Part shown: one piece after another, positions 43,159-52,659 of the stretch
How the letters are laid out: every line of letters begins with the position of its first letter
Position numbering within the stretch: position 1 is the stretch's first letter
Source of the DNA: Anaerobutyricum hallii DSM 3353
GTDB lineage: Bacteria > Bacillota > Clostridia > Lachnospirales > Lachnospiraceae
Length of the DNA stretch: 64,000 nucleotides
Direction of reading: 5' to 3'
Assembly (NCBI RefSeq): GCF_000173975.1
Contig: NZ_ACEP01000064.1
Span: 1 to 64,000 of the forward strand
Program-made: the position numbers and the translations under genes
Notes under the pieces: generated by a model
Database searches by the model: none
The model's input: only the letters and a program-made list of their open reading frames with translations
Told to the model about the DNA's origin: nothing

Positions 43159-43620
43159 ATGAAAAGAACAGAGATTGTTGCAAAGACGGAAGAACTGGTA
43201 ACTCCGATTATTGAGGAGAATCATTTTGAACTTGTTGATGTAGAGTATGTAAGAGAAGGTGCGAACTGGTATCTTCGTGTATATGCGGATAAGGAAGGCG
43301 GCATTAACATTGATGACTGCGTACTGATCAGTCGTGCTCTTGAAGAGAAGCTTGATGCAGAAGACTTTATTTCTGATGCTTATATTTTAGAAGTGAGTTC
43401 CCCTGGTCTTGGAAGACCACTGAAAAAAGAGAAAGATTTTAAGAGAAGTCTTGGAAAGTCTGTAGAATGTAAGCTCTACAAAGCAATTAATAAACAGAAG
43501 GAATTTGAGGGAATCTTAAAAGATTTCACAGAAGATACTGTTACGATTGAAACAGAAGGGAACGAACTGGTACTTGACCGTAAGGACATTGCTATGATTC
43601 GTTTAGCTATTGATTTTTGA
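43159..43620 (+). CDS. rimP: Ribosome maturation factor RimP
   Basis: A 153-residue protein assisting 30S subunit maturation. The family pattern is clear: LVDVEYVREGANWYLRVYAD, then INIDDCVLISRALEEKLD and YILEVSSPGLGRPLKKEKDF, with the C-terminal SH3-like domain. The start is ATG 43159 with AAAGAGGTGAG upstream; in-frame starts further upstream overlap the leader hairpin. It is the first gene of a nine-gene operon running to ribF. Confidence 0.95.
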   Translation: MKRTEIVAKTEELVTPIIEENHFELVDVEYVREGANWYLRVYADKEGGINIDDCVLISRALEEKLDAEDFISDAYILEVSSPGLGRPLKKEKDFKRSLGKSVECKLYKAINKQKEFEGILKDFTEDTVTIETEGNELVLDRKDIAMIRLAIDF

Positions 43621-43657
43621 GAATAATATAGAAAAGAAAGCAGGAGGATAAGAGAAA

Positions 43658-44902
43658 ATGAGTGAATTAATTGATGCTTTAAATCAATTACAAAAAGAGA
43701 AACATATTGAAAAAGAAGTAATTATGCAGGCGATTGAAGATTCTTTAGTTGCAGCATGTAACCGTGACTTTGGAAAGAATGCCATTGTAAAGGTAAACAT
43801 GGATAGAGACACTGGTGATATTTCTGTTTATGTCGAAAAGACAGTTGTAGAGGAAGTAGAAGATCCAGCTACAGAAATTAGTTTAGCAGATGCAAAGATG
43901 ATTCGTTTCCACTATGAGATTGGCGATGTAGTAAACATCGAAGTGACTCCAAAGAACTTCGGAAGAATCGCTGCACAGCATGCAAGAAGTGTTATCGTGC
44001 AGAAGATTAAAGAAGAAGAAAGAAGAGTGGTATTCGAGCATTTCGCACATAAAGAAAAAGACATCGTAACAGGTGTAGTACAGCGTTATAATGGAAAGAA
44101 TATCAGTGTAAGTCTTGACGATAAGACAGATGCTGTTCTCACAGAAAAAGAGCAGGTTAAAGGCGAAGTATTTAAGCCAACAGACCGTATCAAACTGTAC
44201 ATCGTAGAAGTAAAAGATACAAACAAGGGACCTAAGATTTTAGTTTCCAGAACACATCCAGAACTTGTTAAGAGACTTTTTGAAAAAGAAGTTGCAGAAG
44301 TTTATGATGGAACAGTAGAAATTAAGAGCATTGCCCGTGAAGCAGGTTCCCGTACAAAGATTGCAGTAGCATCTAACGATCCTAATGTAGATCCTGTAGG
44401 AGCATGTGTAGGTATTAACGGAGCGCGTGTTAATGCAATCGTAAGTGACTTACGTGGAGAAAAGATTGATATTATTGAATGGAATGATGATCCAGCAGTA
44501 TTGATCGAGAACGCATTAAGCCCATCCAATGTAGTCTCTGTAGATGTAGACGAAGAGGAAAAGAGCGCACGCGTTGTTGTTCCAGACTACCAGCTTTCAC
44601 TTGCCATCGGTAAAGAGGGACAGAATGCCCGTCTTGCAGCAAAGCTTACAGGATATAAGATTGATATTAAGAGTGAAAGCCAGGCAGCAGAGCTTGCAGA
44701 AGAATTAGACTTCGGAGAAGATTTTGGTGATCTTGATGAGGCAGAAGATTTTGACCTTGAAGCACCTGTAGAAGAGCCAGAAGTTTCCGCAAGCGAAGCG
44801 ACAGCAGATTTTGAGGCAGAAGAGGTAACAGAAGAACCAGAAACAGCAGAGGATTCTTTTGAGGAAGTTTCTTCTGAGGAAGCAGACACAGACGAACAGT
44901 AA
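43658..44902 (+). CDS. nusA: Transcription termination/antitermination factor NusA
   Basis: A 414-residue RNA polymerase-binding protein. The N-terminal domain (residues 1-125) is followed by an S1 domain (EKDIVTGVVQRYNGKNISVSL) and two KH domains (GACVGINGARVNAIVSDLRGEKIDII; LAIGKEGQNARLAAKLTGYKIDI). The last 65 residues are a very acidic Glu/Asp/Ala tail, not the duplicated AR repeats of E. coli NusA. AGGAGG lies upstream of the ATG. It may control its own operon through the leader hairpin. Confidence 0.95.
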   Translation: MSELIDALNQLQKEKHIEKEVIMQAIEDSLVAACNRDFGKNAIVKVNMDRDTGDISVYVEKTVVEEVEDPATEISLADAKMIRFHYEIGDVVNIEVTPKNFGRIAAQHARSVIVQKIKEEERRVVFEHFAHKEKDIVTGVVQRYNGKNISVSLDDKTDAVLTEKEQVKGEVFKPTDRIKLYIVEVKDTNKGPKILVSRTHPELVKRLFEKEVAEVYDGTVEIKSIAREAGSRTKIAVASNDPNVDPVGACVGINGARVNAIVSDLRGEKIDIIEWNDDPAVLIENALSPSNVVSVDVDEEEKSARVVVPDYQLSLAIGKEGQNARLAAKLTGYKIDIKSESQAAELAEELDFGEDFGDLDEAEDFDLEAPVEEPEVSASEATADFEAEEVTEEPETAEDSFEEVSSEEADTDEQ

Positions 44903-44924
44903 GAATGGAATCTGGTGAACAGTT

Positions 44925-45200
44925 ATGGGAAAGAAGATACCACTTAGACAGTGTGTGGGCTGTCGTGAAATGAAGACAAAAAAAGAGATGATCCGGGTTA
45001 TCAAGACACCGGAGAATGAAGTTGTCCTTGATGCAAAAGGAAAGCAGAATGGCAGAGGTGCATATCTTTGTTTTTCTGCGGAGTGTCTTCAGAAAGCAAG
45101 ACGTTCAAAAGGACTGGAACGTTCTTTAAAGATTTCCATTCCTGATGAGATATATGACCGATTAGAAGAGGAGTTGAAGGAACTTGACACAAAACAGTAA
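44925..45200 (+). CDS. ylxR: YlxR (DUF448) RNA-binding protein
   Basis: A 91-residue basic protein with the family signature RQCVGCREMKTKKEMIRVIK and NGRGAYLCFSAECLQKARR. It sits between nusA and the L7Ae gene as in almost all Firmicutes. The family binds RNA and has been linked to transcription regulation. Its last 17 bases overlap the start of the next gene. Confidence 0.93.
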   Translation: MGKKIPLRQCVGCREMKTKKEMIRVIKTPENEVVLDAKGKQNGRGAYLCFSAECLQKARRSKGLERSLKISIPDEIYDRLEEELKELDTKQ

Positions 45201-45504
45201 AGTATTATCTATGCTAGGGCTTGCTGCTAAGGCAGGAAAGGTTGCCAGCGGAGAGTTTTCTACCGAAAAGGAAGTAAAATCCGGCAATGCCTGTCTGGTA
45301 ATCGTAGCAGAAGATGCTTCTGACAATACAAAAAAATTGTTCCGGAACATGTGTAAGTATTATGAAGTGCCTATGGAAATCTTTGCGACCAAAGAGGAAT
45401 TAGGGCATTGGATAGGTAAAGCGTACAGGGCTTCCATCTGTATCTTAGATGAAGGTTTTGCAAAATCAATCGTAAAAAAAATAAGTCTGAATATGGAGGG
45501 ATAG
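45184..45504 (+). CDS. ylxQ: L7Ae-family ribosomal protein-like YlxQ
   Basis: A 106-residue L7Ae/L30e/YlxQ protein: LGLAAKAGKVASGEFSTEKEV, then LVIVAEDASDNTKKLF and ATKEELGHWIGKAYRASICI. Relatives bind kink-turn RNA. The start is a TTG at 45184 inside ylxR, so translation is coupled. infB begins four bases after its stop. Confidence 0.93.
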   Translation: MTQNSKVLSMLGLAAKAGKVASGEFSTEKEVKSGNACLVIVAEDASDNTKKLFRNMCKYYEVPMEIFATKEELGHWIGKAYRASICILDEGFAKSIVKKISLNMEG

Positions 45505-45507
45505 TGT

Positions 45508-48015
45508 ATGCCAAAAATGAGAGTACATGAGTTAGCAAAGTTATTAGATAAAAGCAGCAAAGAAATTATAGCAGAGTTAAAACAGCAGGGAGTTGAAGTA
45601 CAGAGTCATATGAGTACAGTATCAGATGAACATGTAGATAAATTAAAAGCAAAATTCCAGAAAAAAGAATCTGGTAACAACCGCGGTAACAATGAAAGCC
45701 GTAGCAACGATAATCGCGGTAGCAGAAATGATAACCGTGGAGATAGAAATAATAACCGTAATGACAACCGTGGGGACGGAAGAAATAACAACCGCAATAA
45801 CGACAATCGTAATGGACGTAATGAAAACCGCGGAGATGGAAGAAATAATAACCGAAATGATAACCGTGGCGGCCGTAACAACCGTAACGACAACCGAAAT
45901 GACAACCGTGGCGGCGGAAGAAATAATAATCGTAATAACGACAACCGTGGCGGCCGTAATGATAATCGCGGAGATAACCGTAACAATAACCGTAACGGAA
46001 ATGACAGAAGAAACAGGCCTTCTATGGGAGATACTCCGATTAACGCAAAAGAAACAAGAAACGGCAAAGAAAACCGCCATGACATCAATCGTGAGCACAG
46101 CCGTGACAACAAGGAAAACAACCGAAATGATAACCGTGGTGGCAAGAACAACCGCCGCAATAACCGCAATAATGATTTTGGCAGCTCAAGAAAGCAGAAG
46201 AACAATAAGAAGCAGCAGGCTCCAGTACAGCCACCAAAGCAGGAAGAGCCAAAGGAAGATGTAATCCGTAACATCACTCTCCCAGATCCAGTATCCTTAA
46301 AGGATTTGGCAGATGCTTGTAAGGTTCAGCCTTCTGTTATTATCAAGAAGCTTTTCATGGCAGGACAGATGGTAACCATCAACACAGAATTCTCTTTTGA
46401 TGATGCAGCAGAAATCGCTTTAGAATATAACTGTATCGCAGAGGAAGAAGTAAAAGTTGATGTCATCGAAGAACTCTTAAAAGAGGAAGAAGAGGACGAA
46501 AGAAACTTAACAAGCAGACCACCAGTTGTCTGTGTAATGGGTCACGTTGACCACGGTAAAACTTCTCTTCTTGATGCGATTCGTTCCACACACGTTACAG
46601 CAGGTGAGGCTGGTGGAATCACACAGCATATCGGCGCTTATGTGGTAGAGATTAACGGAGAAAAGATTACATTCTTAGATACACCAGGTCATGAGGCATT
46701 TACTTCTATGCGTCTGCGTGGAGCACAGGCAACAGATATCGCTGTTTTAGTTGTTGCTGCCGATGACGGTGTTATGCCACAGACAATCGAGGCAATCAAC
46801 CATGCAAAAGCTGCAGAGGTAGAAGTTATCGTTGCAGTTAACAAGATTGATAAAGAAGGTGCCAACGTTGACCGTGTAAAACAGGAACTTACTGAATACG
46901 GCCTTATCGCAGAAGACTGGGGTGGAAGTACCGTATTTGTACCAGTTTCTGCTAAGACAGGCGAAGGAATTGATGAACTCTTAGAGATGATTACTCTTAC
47001 AGCAGAAGTATTAGAGCTGAAAGCAAACGCGAAGAGAAGAGCCAGAGGTCTTGTTATCGAAGCGAAACTTGATAAAGGCCGTGGACCAGTTGCTACAATC
47101 CTTATCCAGAAAGGTACGCTTCATGTAGGAGACAGCATTAACGTAGGTCATGCATTTGGCCGTGTTCGTGCGATGATGGATGACAAGGGTAACCGTGTAA
47201 AAGTAGCAGGCCCATCTACCCCAGTAGAGATTCTTGGTCTTAACGATGTACCATTCTCCGGCGAGGTCCTTATGGCTCACGGAAATGAAAAAGAAGCAAG
47301 AGCAACTGCTGATGCATTTATCGCATATGGAAGAGAAAAGATGCTCGAAGAGACAAAGAATAAGTTGTCCCTTGATGATTTATTTGATCAGATTCAGGCT
47401 GGTAACGTAAAAGAATTAAACCTTGTCGTAAAGGCCGATGTACAGGGATCTGTAGAAGCTGTAAAACAGAGTCTTATGAAGCTTTCCAATGAGGAAGTTA
47501 TGATTAAAGTTGTACATGGTGGTGTAGGTGCCATTAACGAATCTGATGTAATCTTAGCTTCTGCATCTAATGCGATCATCATCGGATTTAATGTACGTCC
47601 AGATGCGATGGCAAAGGCTGCAGCAGAGAGAGAAAAAGTTGACATGAGATTATACCGTGTCATCTATAACGCAATTGAAGATATCGAAGCAGCAATCAAG
47701 GGTATGTTAGATCCTGTTTACAGAGAAAAAGTAATCGGTCATGTAGAAGTACGTCAGATTTACAAAGCTTCCGGTGTTGGAACAATCGCTGGATGTTATG
47801 TACTGGATGGTACGATTACAAAAGACGCACAGTCCCGTATCGTTCGTGATGGTATCGTTATTTACGAAGGAGAACTTGCATCCCTGAAACGTTTCAAAGA
47901 TGACGTAAAAGAAGTAAAAGCAGGCTTCGAATGTGGTATCGTTTTTGAAAAATACAACGATATTAAAGAAGGCGACCAGATTGAAGCTTTCGTAATGGAA
48001 GAAATTCCTAGATAA
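45508..48015 (+). CDS. infB: Translation initiation factor IF-2
   Basis: An 835-residue GTPase that places initiator tRNA on the 30S subunit. The N-terminal IF2_N module ([18 protein letters not shown]) is followed by a tract of about 150 residues (roughly 55-210) almost wholly Asn, Arg, Asp and Gly, in units such as [10 protein letters not shown] second IF2_N module ([20 protein letters not shown]), then the G domain ([24 protein letters not shown]) and domains II-IV follow. The low-complexity tract is coded by a degenerate tandem DNA repeat. Confidence 0.97.
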   Translation: MPKMRVHELAKLLDKSSKEIIAELKQQGVEVQSHMSTVSDEHVDKLKAKFQKKESGNNRGNNESRSNDNRGSRNDNRGDRNNNRNDNRGDGRNNNRNNDNRNGRNENRGDGRNNNRNDNRGGRNNRNDNRNDNRGGGRNNNRNNDNRGGRNDNRGDNRNNNRNGNDRRNRPSMGDTPINAKETRNGKENRHDINREHSRDNKENNRNDNRGGKNNRRNNRNNDFGSSRKQKNNKKQQAPVQPPKQEEPKEDVIRNITLPDPVSLKDLADACKVQPSVIIKKLFMAGQMVTINTEFSFDDAAEIALEYNCIAEEEVKVDVIEELLKEEEEDERNLTSRPPVVCVMGHVDHGKTSLLDAIRSTHVTAGEAGGITQHIGAYVVEINGEKITFLDTPGHEAFTSMRLRGAQATDIAVLVVAADDGVMPQTIEAINHAKAAEVEVIVAVNKIDKEGANVDRVKQELTEYGLIAEDWGGSTVFVPVSAKTGEGIDELLEMITLTAEVLELKANAKRRARGLVIEAKLDKGRGPVATILIQKGTLHVGDSINVGHAFGRVRAMMDDKGNRVKVAGPSTPVEILGLNDVPFSGEVLMAHGNEKEARATADAFIAYGREKMLEETKNKLSLDDLFDQIQAGNVKELNLVVKADVQGSVEAVKQSLMKLSNEEVMIKVVHGGVGAINESDVILASASNAIIIGFNVRPDAMAKAAAEREKVDMRLYRVIYNAIEDIEAAIKGMLDPVYREKVIGHVEVRQIYKASGVGTIAGCYVLDGTITKDAQSRIVRDGIVIYEGELASLKRFKDDVKEVKAGFECGIVFEKYNDIKEGDQIEAFVMEEIPR
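45676..46020 (+). repeat. infB: Degenerate tandem repeat within infB
   Basis: Units such as AACCGTAATGACAACCGTGG recur with synonymous changes, encoding the Asn/Arg/Asp/Gly linker. The repeat keeps the reading frame and leaves several long frames open on the opposite strand that are not genes. Copy number could vary between strains by slippage. Confidence 0.85.
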
Positions 48016-48029
48016 CAGGAGGTACTGTT

Positions 48030-48416
48030 ATGAGAAAGAACAGTGTAAAAAATACTCGAATTAATTCCGAGGTATTAAAAGAACTGAGCCGTATTATTTC
48101 CAGAGAAATCAAAGACCCAAGAATCGCTCCGATGACTTCTGTTGTGTCTGTGGAAGTAGCTCCGGATTTAAAGACCTGTAAAGCTTATATCAGCGTACTC
48201 GGTGATAAAGAGGCACAGGAATCTACTTTAGAAGGGCTCAGAAGTGCTCACGGTTATATCCGCCGTGAGTTAGCAAGAAGTATTAACTTAAGAAATACAC
48301 CAGATGTCCGCTTTATTCTTGACCAGTCTATTGAATATGGCGTAAGTATGTCAAAGAAGATTGACGAGATTAATGCAGCAATGCATGAGAGAGAAAGAGA
48401 GGCATCGGAAGAATGA
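48030..48416 (+). CDS. rbfA: Ribosome-binding factor A
   Basis: A 128-residue KH-fold cold-shock factor for 30S maturation: INSEVLKELSRIISREIKDPRI, then SVEVAPDLKTCKAYISVLGD and RFILDQSIEYGVSMSKKIDE. AGGAGG precedes the ATG. Its stop overlaps the next start as ATGA. Confidence 0.95.
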   Translation: MRKNSVKNTRINSEVLKELSRIISREIKDPRIAPMTSVVSVEVAPDLKTCKAYISVLGDKEAQESTLEGLRSAHGYIRRELARSINLRNTPDVRFILDQSIEYGVSMSKKIDEINAAMHEREREASEE

Positions 48417-49450
48417 GTACAGACAAGAGAGAAAATGTGACATTTGCCGAAAGAAAAGAGGAGTTTGAGCGTCAGGTTCAGACTGCACAGACAATTGCCA
48501 TATCCGGTCATATGAATCCGGACGGGGACTGCATTGGTTCCTGTCTCGGACTCTATACCTACATTGTGGAACAGTATCCAGAAAAAGAGGTAACATTATT
48601 TTTAGAACCGGTACAGGATAAATTCTCATTTTTAAAATATGCGGACCAGATTACACAGGAAAAAAAGATTGACGGACCGTATGACCTGTTTTTTTCTCTT
48701 GACTGTTCCGATACAGATCGTCTCCATGATTTCAAAGGTTATTTTGAAGAGGCAAAATACAAGATATGCGTAGACCACCATTTCACTAATGAGGGATTTG
48801 GTGACTTACGCTTTATCGTGCCGGACGCTTCTTCCACCTGCGAAGTATTGTTTGATATGTTTGACTGGGATAAGATTTCCCTTGAATGCGCGCAGGATCT
48901 TTACATGGGTATTGTTCATGATACCGGTGTATTCAAGCATACCAATACAACAAGAAAAACGATGGAGACCGCAGGTGCTTTACTTGAAAAAGGCATTCAT
49001 TCTGAAGATATCATTGACCGGACATTTTACAAGAAGTCCTATGTGCAGAATCAGATTCTTGGCCGTGCATTAATGGAAAGTATCATTCTTTTGCATGGAA
49101 AGGTTATTTTTTCCATCGTTCGAAAGAGAGACTTTGACTTTTATGGAATCGACAGCAGCGATTTAGACGGAATTATTGACCAGCTTCGTGTGACAGATGG
49201 CATTGAATGTGCGATTCTCCTTTATGAGAAAGAAGATGGTAACTACAAAGTCAGTATGCGTTCTAACGATGCAGTCGATGTCAGTGCAATTGCCAAAATC
49301 TTTGGCGGCGGTGGGCATATCAAAGCTGCCGGCTGTACGGTACATGGCCAGCCAAGAGATATCGTAATGAATATCACCCATATGGTAGAGCATCAGTTAA
49401 ATGAACAAGAAGAAAAGCAGGAATCAATTTATGATAAGCGGAATTCTTAA
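48413..49450 (+). CDS. nrnA: DHH-family phosphoesterase, NrnA type
   Basis: A 345-residue bifunctional oligoribonuclease / pAp phosphatase candidate. The DHH domain has ISGHMNPDGDCIGSCLGL, FSLDCSDTDR and VDHHFTN, and the DHHA1 domain ends with the GGGGHIKAAG motif. It degrades nano-RNAs and pAp in relatives. The gene order rbfA-nrnA-truB is typical for Clostridia. The 3' end overlaps the truB start by 20 bases. Confidence 0.93.
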   Translation: MSTDKRENVTFAERKEEFERQVQTAQTIAISGHMNPDGDCIGSCLGLYTYIVEQYPEKEVTLFLEPVQDKFSFLKYADQITQEKKIDGPYDLFFSLDCSDTDRLHDFKGYFEEAKYKICVDHHFTNEGFGDLRFIVPDASSTCEVLFDMFDWDKISLECAQDLYMGIVHDTGVFKHTNTTRKTMETAGALLEKGIHSEDIIDRTFYKKSYVQNQILGRALMESIILLHGKVIFSIVRKRDFDFYGIDSSDLDGIIDQLRVTDGIECAILLYEKEDGNYKVSMRSNDAVDVSAIAKIFGGGGHIKAAGCTVHGQPRDIVMNITHMVEHQLNEQEEKQESIYDKRNS

Positions 49451-50453
49451 TATTAAAAAAGAACCAGGTTTTACTTCCCATGATGTAGTGGCAAAGCTTC
49501 GCGGCATTGTACATCAGAAAAAAATCGGACATACCGGAACCCTTGATCCGGATGCGACCGGAGTACTTCCAGTGTGTCTTGGAAAGGCAACCAAGCTTTG
49601 TGACATTATCGGAGATTGGGATAAAACGTATGAAGCTGTTCTTTTGCTTGGAAGAGAAACCGATACCGAAGATACAAGCGGGCAGACATTAAAAGAACGA
49701 GAGGTAACGGTCACGGAAGAAGAGATAAGAGATATTATCCTTTCTTTCCAGGGAAGTTACGATCAGATTCCACCGATGTATTCCGCTAAAAAGGTAAACG
49801 GAAAGAAACTCTACGAACTTGCAAGACAGGGAATCGTTATTGAAAGAAAGCCATGTCCAGTCACCCTTTCTTCTATCATTATTAAAAAAATAGATTTGCC
49901 TTACGTCACCTTTGAAGTAACATGCTCAAAAGGAACCTATATCCGCAGCCTTTGTCGTGATATTGGAGAAAAAGCAGGATGCGGAGGCTGTATGGCAGGA
50001 CTTGTCCGTACCAGAGTGTCTTCTTTTAAGATAGAGGATGGATTCACCCTTTCAGAAGTAGAAGCCATGCGCGATGCTGATACATTACTGGAACATATCG
50101 TACCAGTCGATGAAGTGTTTTTGCATCTGCCAGCTTTTTTTGTGAAAAAAGAAGGAGAAAAACTTCTCTATAATGGGAATCCGATTTCTCTTTCTTTGTG
50201 TGCTTTGGATGAAAATTCATCGATTAGTAACTGGCAACTATATGAGGACTTGTCATCTAATGAACAAATGAAAATGGAAGAAGCGGATACAGAGGATCTT
50301 GGTAAGAAAGAAAAGTCAGGCAAAGACGGAAAACAGTATAGCAGTTATACTGTTGGTAACAGATTCCGTGTTTATGACAATCAGAAAAACTTTATAGGAA
50401 TTTATCAGCTTCAGGAAAAGAAGATGTTAAAACCTTATAAGTTGTTTTTGTAG
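49431..50453 (+). CDS. truB: tRNA pseudouridine-55 synthase
   Basis: Makes pseudouridine 55 in the T loop of tRNAs. The catalytic Asp is in HTGTLDPDATGVLPVCLG, with KVNGKKLYELARQG and CSKGTYIRSLCRDIG further on. It has 340 residues, slightly long, because of a Glu/Lys-rich insert in the C-terminal PUA-like region (MKMEEADTEDLGKKEKSGK). The start is ATG 49431 with AGCAGGA upstream, inside nrnA; an earlier ATG at 49401 is less consistent with the family N-terminus. Confidence 0.93.
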   Translation: MISGILNIKKEPGFTSHDVVAKLRGIVHQKKIGHTGTLDPDATGVLPVCLGKATKLCDIIGDWDKTYEAVLLLGRETDTEDTSGQTLKEREVTVTEEEIRDIILSFQGSYDQIPPMYSAKKVNGKKLYELARQGIVIERKPCPVTLSSIIIKKIDLPYVTFEVTCSKGTYIRSLCRDIGEKAGCGGCMAGLVRTRVSSFKIEDGFTLSEVEAMRDADTLLEHIVPVDEVFLHLPAFFVKKEGEKLLYNGNPISLSLCALDENSSISNWQLYEDLSSNEQMKMEEADTEDLGKKEKSGKDGKQYSSYTVGNRFRVYDNQKNFIGIYQLQEKKMLKPYKLFL

Positions 50454-50518
50454 GTCACTATAAGAATGATATAAAATACAAAATCCATACCGCAAGTTAG
50501 CGGTTTCGGAGGAAAAAA

Positions 50519-51448
50519 ATGGAATATATAACAAGCTCAGACTTTCATTTCAAAGACACCGCAGTTGCACTTGGAAAGTTTGAAGGGATTCACCGGGGAC
50601 ACCAGCTTCTAATGGACGAAGTAAAAAAACAGGAGCTTCACGGACTGCGAAGCGTTGTATTTACCTTTGACCGTCCAACCAGACTGACCCTTACTGGTGA
50701 TACAGAATATAAACAAATCTATACAAAAAAAGAACGCCGGGAAATTCTTGAAAAACGAGGAATCGACATATTGATTGAGCATCCTTTCACAAAAGAATTT
50801 GCTGCATTAACCCCTGACAGATTTATCAGGGAAGTCCTCGTAGAAAAAGTGGGGGCAAAAGTAATTGTTGTCGGAACAGACTTCCATTTCGGTAAGAACC
50901 GCTCCGGTAGTATTACAGACTTAGAAAAGCTAGAAGAAGAATGCGGATATCACCTTATTGTAGTCGAAAAGTTACAATTAAATGGAAAGGATATTAGCAG
51001 TACCAGAATTCGTGCTTCTCTTGAAAAAGGAGCAATGGAAGAAGCCAAAGCTCTCTTAGGCAGAAACTACAGTGTTTCTGGGGAAATCCTTCACGGAAAT
51101 GCACTTGGACGAACCATACAGGTGCCAACCATTAACCAGCAAGTTCCGTCCTTTAAACTACTGCCGCCAAATGGTGTGTATGTTTCTAAAATCCACTGGA
51201 AAGACGAAGTTTACTACGGCATTACCAACATCGGAACCAAGCCAACTGTCAACAATACCAGCGAAAAAACAGTCGAGACCAATATCTTTGATTTCAATAA
51301 AGATGTTTATGGCGAAGAAATGGTCGTAGAACTTCTGCATTATCACAGAAAAGAAACTCGTTTTTCTTCTGTAGAGGCATTGCAGGCACAGCTTTTTCAG
51401 GATATTGAATTTGGAAAGCAGTATGTTACTAATGTGCTGTCTCATTGA
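50519..51448 (+). CDS. ribF: Bifunctional riboflavin kinase / FAD synthetase
   Basis: Converts riboflavin to FMN and then FAD. It has 309 residues: an N-terminal adenylyltransferase domain with GKFEGIHRGHQLLM (HxGH-like) and VVGTDFHFGKNRSG, and a C-terminal kinase domain with GRNYSVSGEILHGNALGR and YGITNIGTKPTVNNT. GGAGG lies upstream of the ATG. It is the last gene of the nusA operon and is followed by a terminator. Confidence 0.95.
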   Translation: MEYITSSDFHFKDTAVALGKFEGIHRGHQLLMDEVKKQELHGLRSVVFTFDRPTRLTLTGDTEYKQIYTKKERREILEKRGIDILIEHPFTKEFAALTPDRFIREVLVEKVGAKVIVVGTDFHFGKNRSGSITDLEKLEEECGYHLIVVEKLQLNGKDISSTRIRASLEKGAMEEAKALLGRNYSVSGEILHGNALGRTIQVPTINQQVPSFKLLPPNGVYVSKIHWKDEVYYGITNIGTKPTVNNTSEKTVETNIFDFNKDVYGEEMVVELLHYHRKETRFSSVEALQAQLFQDIEFGKQYVTNVLSH

Positions 51449-51507
51449 TATATGTGATTTGAAGGACTATTGTAACAAATTATTCTTTAAGATCAATTAT
51501 TAAAAAA

Positions 51508-51574
51508 CAAAAAGATCAAAGATAAGTTTCTATATCCGCTTAGGGATGAGTAAAGACATATCTTTGGTCTTTTT
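51508..51574 (+). terminator. Long-loop terminator after ribF
   Basis: AAAAAGATCAAAGATA (51508-51523) pairs with TATCTTTGGTCTTTTT (51558-51573), with one G-T pair, across a 34-base loop, ending in a T-run. It probably ends the nusA-ribF operon. Confidence 0.75.
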
Positions 51575-51882
51575 TGTCCACTTCCAGCAAGAAGAGTTCT
51601 ATCTAGAACATTTTTCAAATACGCTCTAAGGTAGAAAAATGAATGGTGTCCGTTACTGATTTTTTATTCGCCTCTTTTAAATCCCATTTTGGCTAAGGTA
51701 GGGGATGAATTGTGTCTGTTGTCCATTGGATTTGACAGCTTATAATCCATAAAATAAATAAATTTCACAATAAAATCAAAATATTTTTGTGGAAATTGTC
51801 TGAAAACTAGTGTATAATAAAACTAAATGCAAAAGCAAAGGCTTATGCATATCCTGAAAAGAATGACAAAAGGAGTGGTCTT
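51575..51882. other. Gene-free stretch with family C end and an imperfect direct repeat
   Basis: TTTTTCAAATACGCTCT (51611-51627) matches a lone family C end. CTAAGGTAG...ATGAATGGTGTCCGTT (about 51625) and CTAAGGTAGGGGATGAATTG (about 51692) form an imperfect direct repeat 67 bases apart. A TATAAT at 51815-51820 with AT-rich upstream sequence is the likely -10 box of the next gene; no good -35 box is present. AAAGGAG lies before the start at 51883. Confidence 0.5.
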
Positions 51883-52503
51883 ATGAACACAATAATCACA
51901 ATCGGAAGACAGTACGGAAGCGGCGGAAAAGAAATCGGTAAGAAGCTTGCTGAATATTATAACATACCATTTTATGATAAAGAACTTTTAAAAGTGGCAG
52001 CCAAAGAAAGCGGTATCTGCGAGGAGATGTTTGAAAACTTCGATGAGAAACCAACCACAAGTTTTCTCTACTCCCTCGTAATGGATCCATACGCATTAGG
52101 CTATAATGCAGCCTCCTTTGATATGCCTCTCAACCAGAAGGTATTCCTTGCCTCCTTTGATGCCATCAAAAAGGTAGCAGATGAAGGTCCATGTATTATC
52201 GTAGGCCGCTGTGCAGACTATGCATTAAAAGACTATGACAATAAGCTGAATGTATTCATCCACGCACCAATGGCTTTCAAAAAGTCCCGTATCCAGGAAC
52301 AGTATGAGGTTCCAGAAGCCAAAGTCAAAGACGTAGCTATCAAGACAGATAAGCAGCGTGCAAGCTACTATAATTACTACACTTCTAAGAAGTGGGGAGA
52401 CTTGAAGAGTTATGATCTTTGCATTGATAGTAGTATCTTAGGTATTGATGGAACGGTGGAACTGATTAAACAGGCTGTAGCATTAAAAGAGAAGAATTTA
52501 TAA
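51883..52503 (+). CDS. Cytidylate kinase-like protein
   Basis: A 206-residue P-loop protein of the Cytidylate_kin2 group: ITIGRQYGSGGKEIGKKLAE forms the phosphate loop and PCIIVGRCADYAL a conserved core block. A lid-like KSRIQEQYEVPEAK segment and a YNYYTSKKWGD block follow. The true substrate of these clostridial proteins is not established; canonical CMP kinase is a separate family. It is monocistronic, with AAAGGAG upstream. Confidence 0.85.
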   Translation: MNTIITIGRQYGSGGKEIGKKLAEYYNIPFYDKELLKVAAKESGICEEMFENFDEKPTTSFLYSLVMDPYALGYNAASFDMPLNQKVFLASFDAIKKVADEGPCIIVGRCADYALKDYDNKLNVFIHAPMAFKKSRIQEQYEVPEAKVKDVAIKTDKQRASYYNYYTSKKWGDLKSYDLCIDSSILGIDGTVELIKQAVALKEKNL

Positions 52504-52543
52504 AGAGACGAAATAAGTCACGTTAGTTTATCGTAAGCTGACG

Positions 52544-52657
52544 AAAATGGTATGCTCCCTTTCAGATAAACAGTTTTATTTTTTTCAACTGTCTACCTAA
52601 AAGGGAGCATACCATTTTATTCCCTGAGGGCGTCTCTTCTGCTTGAGGCAGCCCAGA
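52544..52657 (-). repeat. Family A derivative A9: arms and flank without core
   Basis: AAAATGGTATGCTCCCTTT (52544) and its complement (ends 52617) form a 19-bp stem, but the family A core is absent; the interior is T-rich with a small AGTT/AACT stem. The flank GGGCGTCTCTTCTGCTTGAG (52628-52647) corresponds to GGGCGTCTCTTTTGCCTGCG beside copy A5. The flank starts directly after the stop of the minus-strand gene at 52660, in its sense direction. Confidence 0.65.
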
Positions 52658-52659
52658 AT

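Noticed and set aside
45606-46277. Long minus-strand and alternative-frame open frames opposite infB (up to 223 codons)
   Set aside because: They mirror the Asn/Arg/Gly repeat of IF-2, giving Leu/Arg/Ser or Thr/Val low-complexity products with no ribosome binding site. They are by-products of the repeat.
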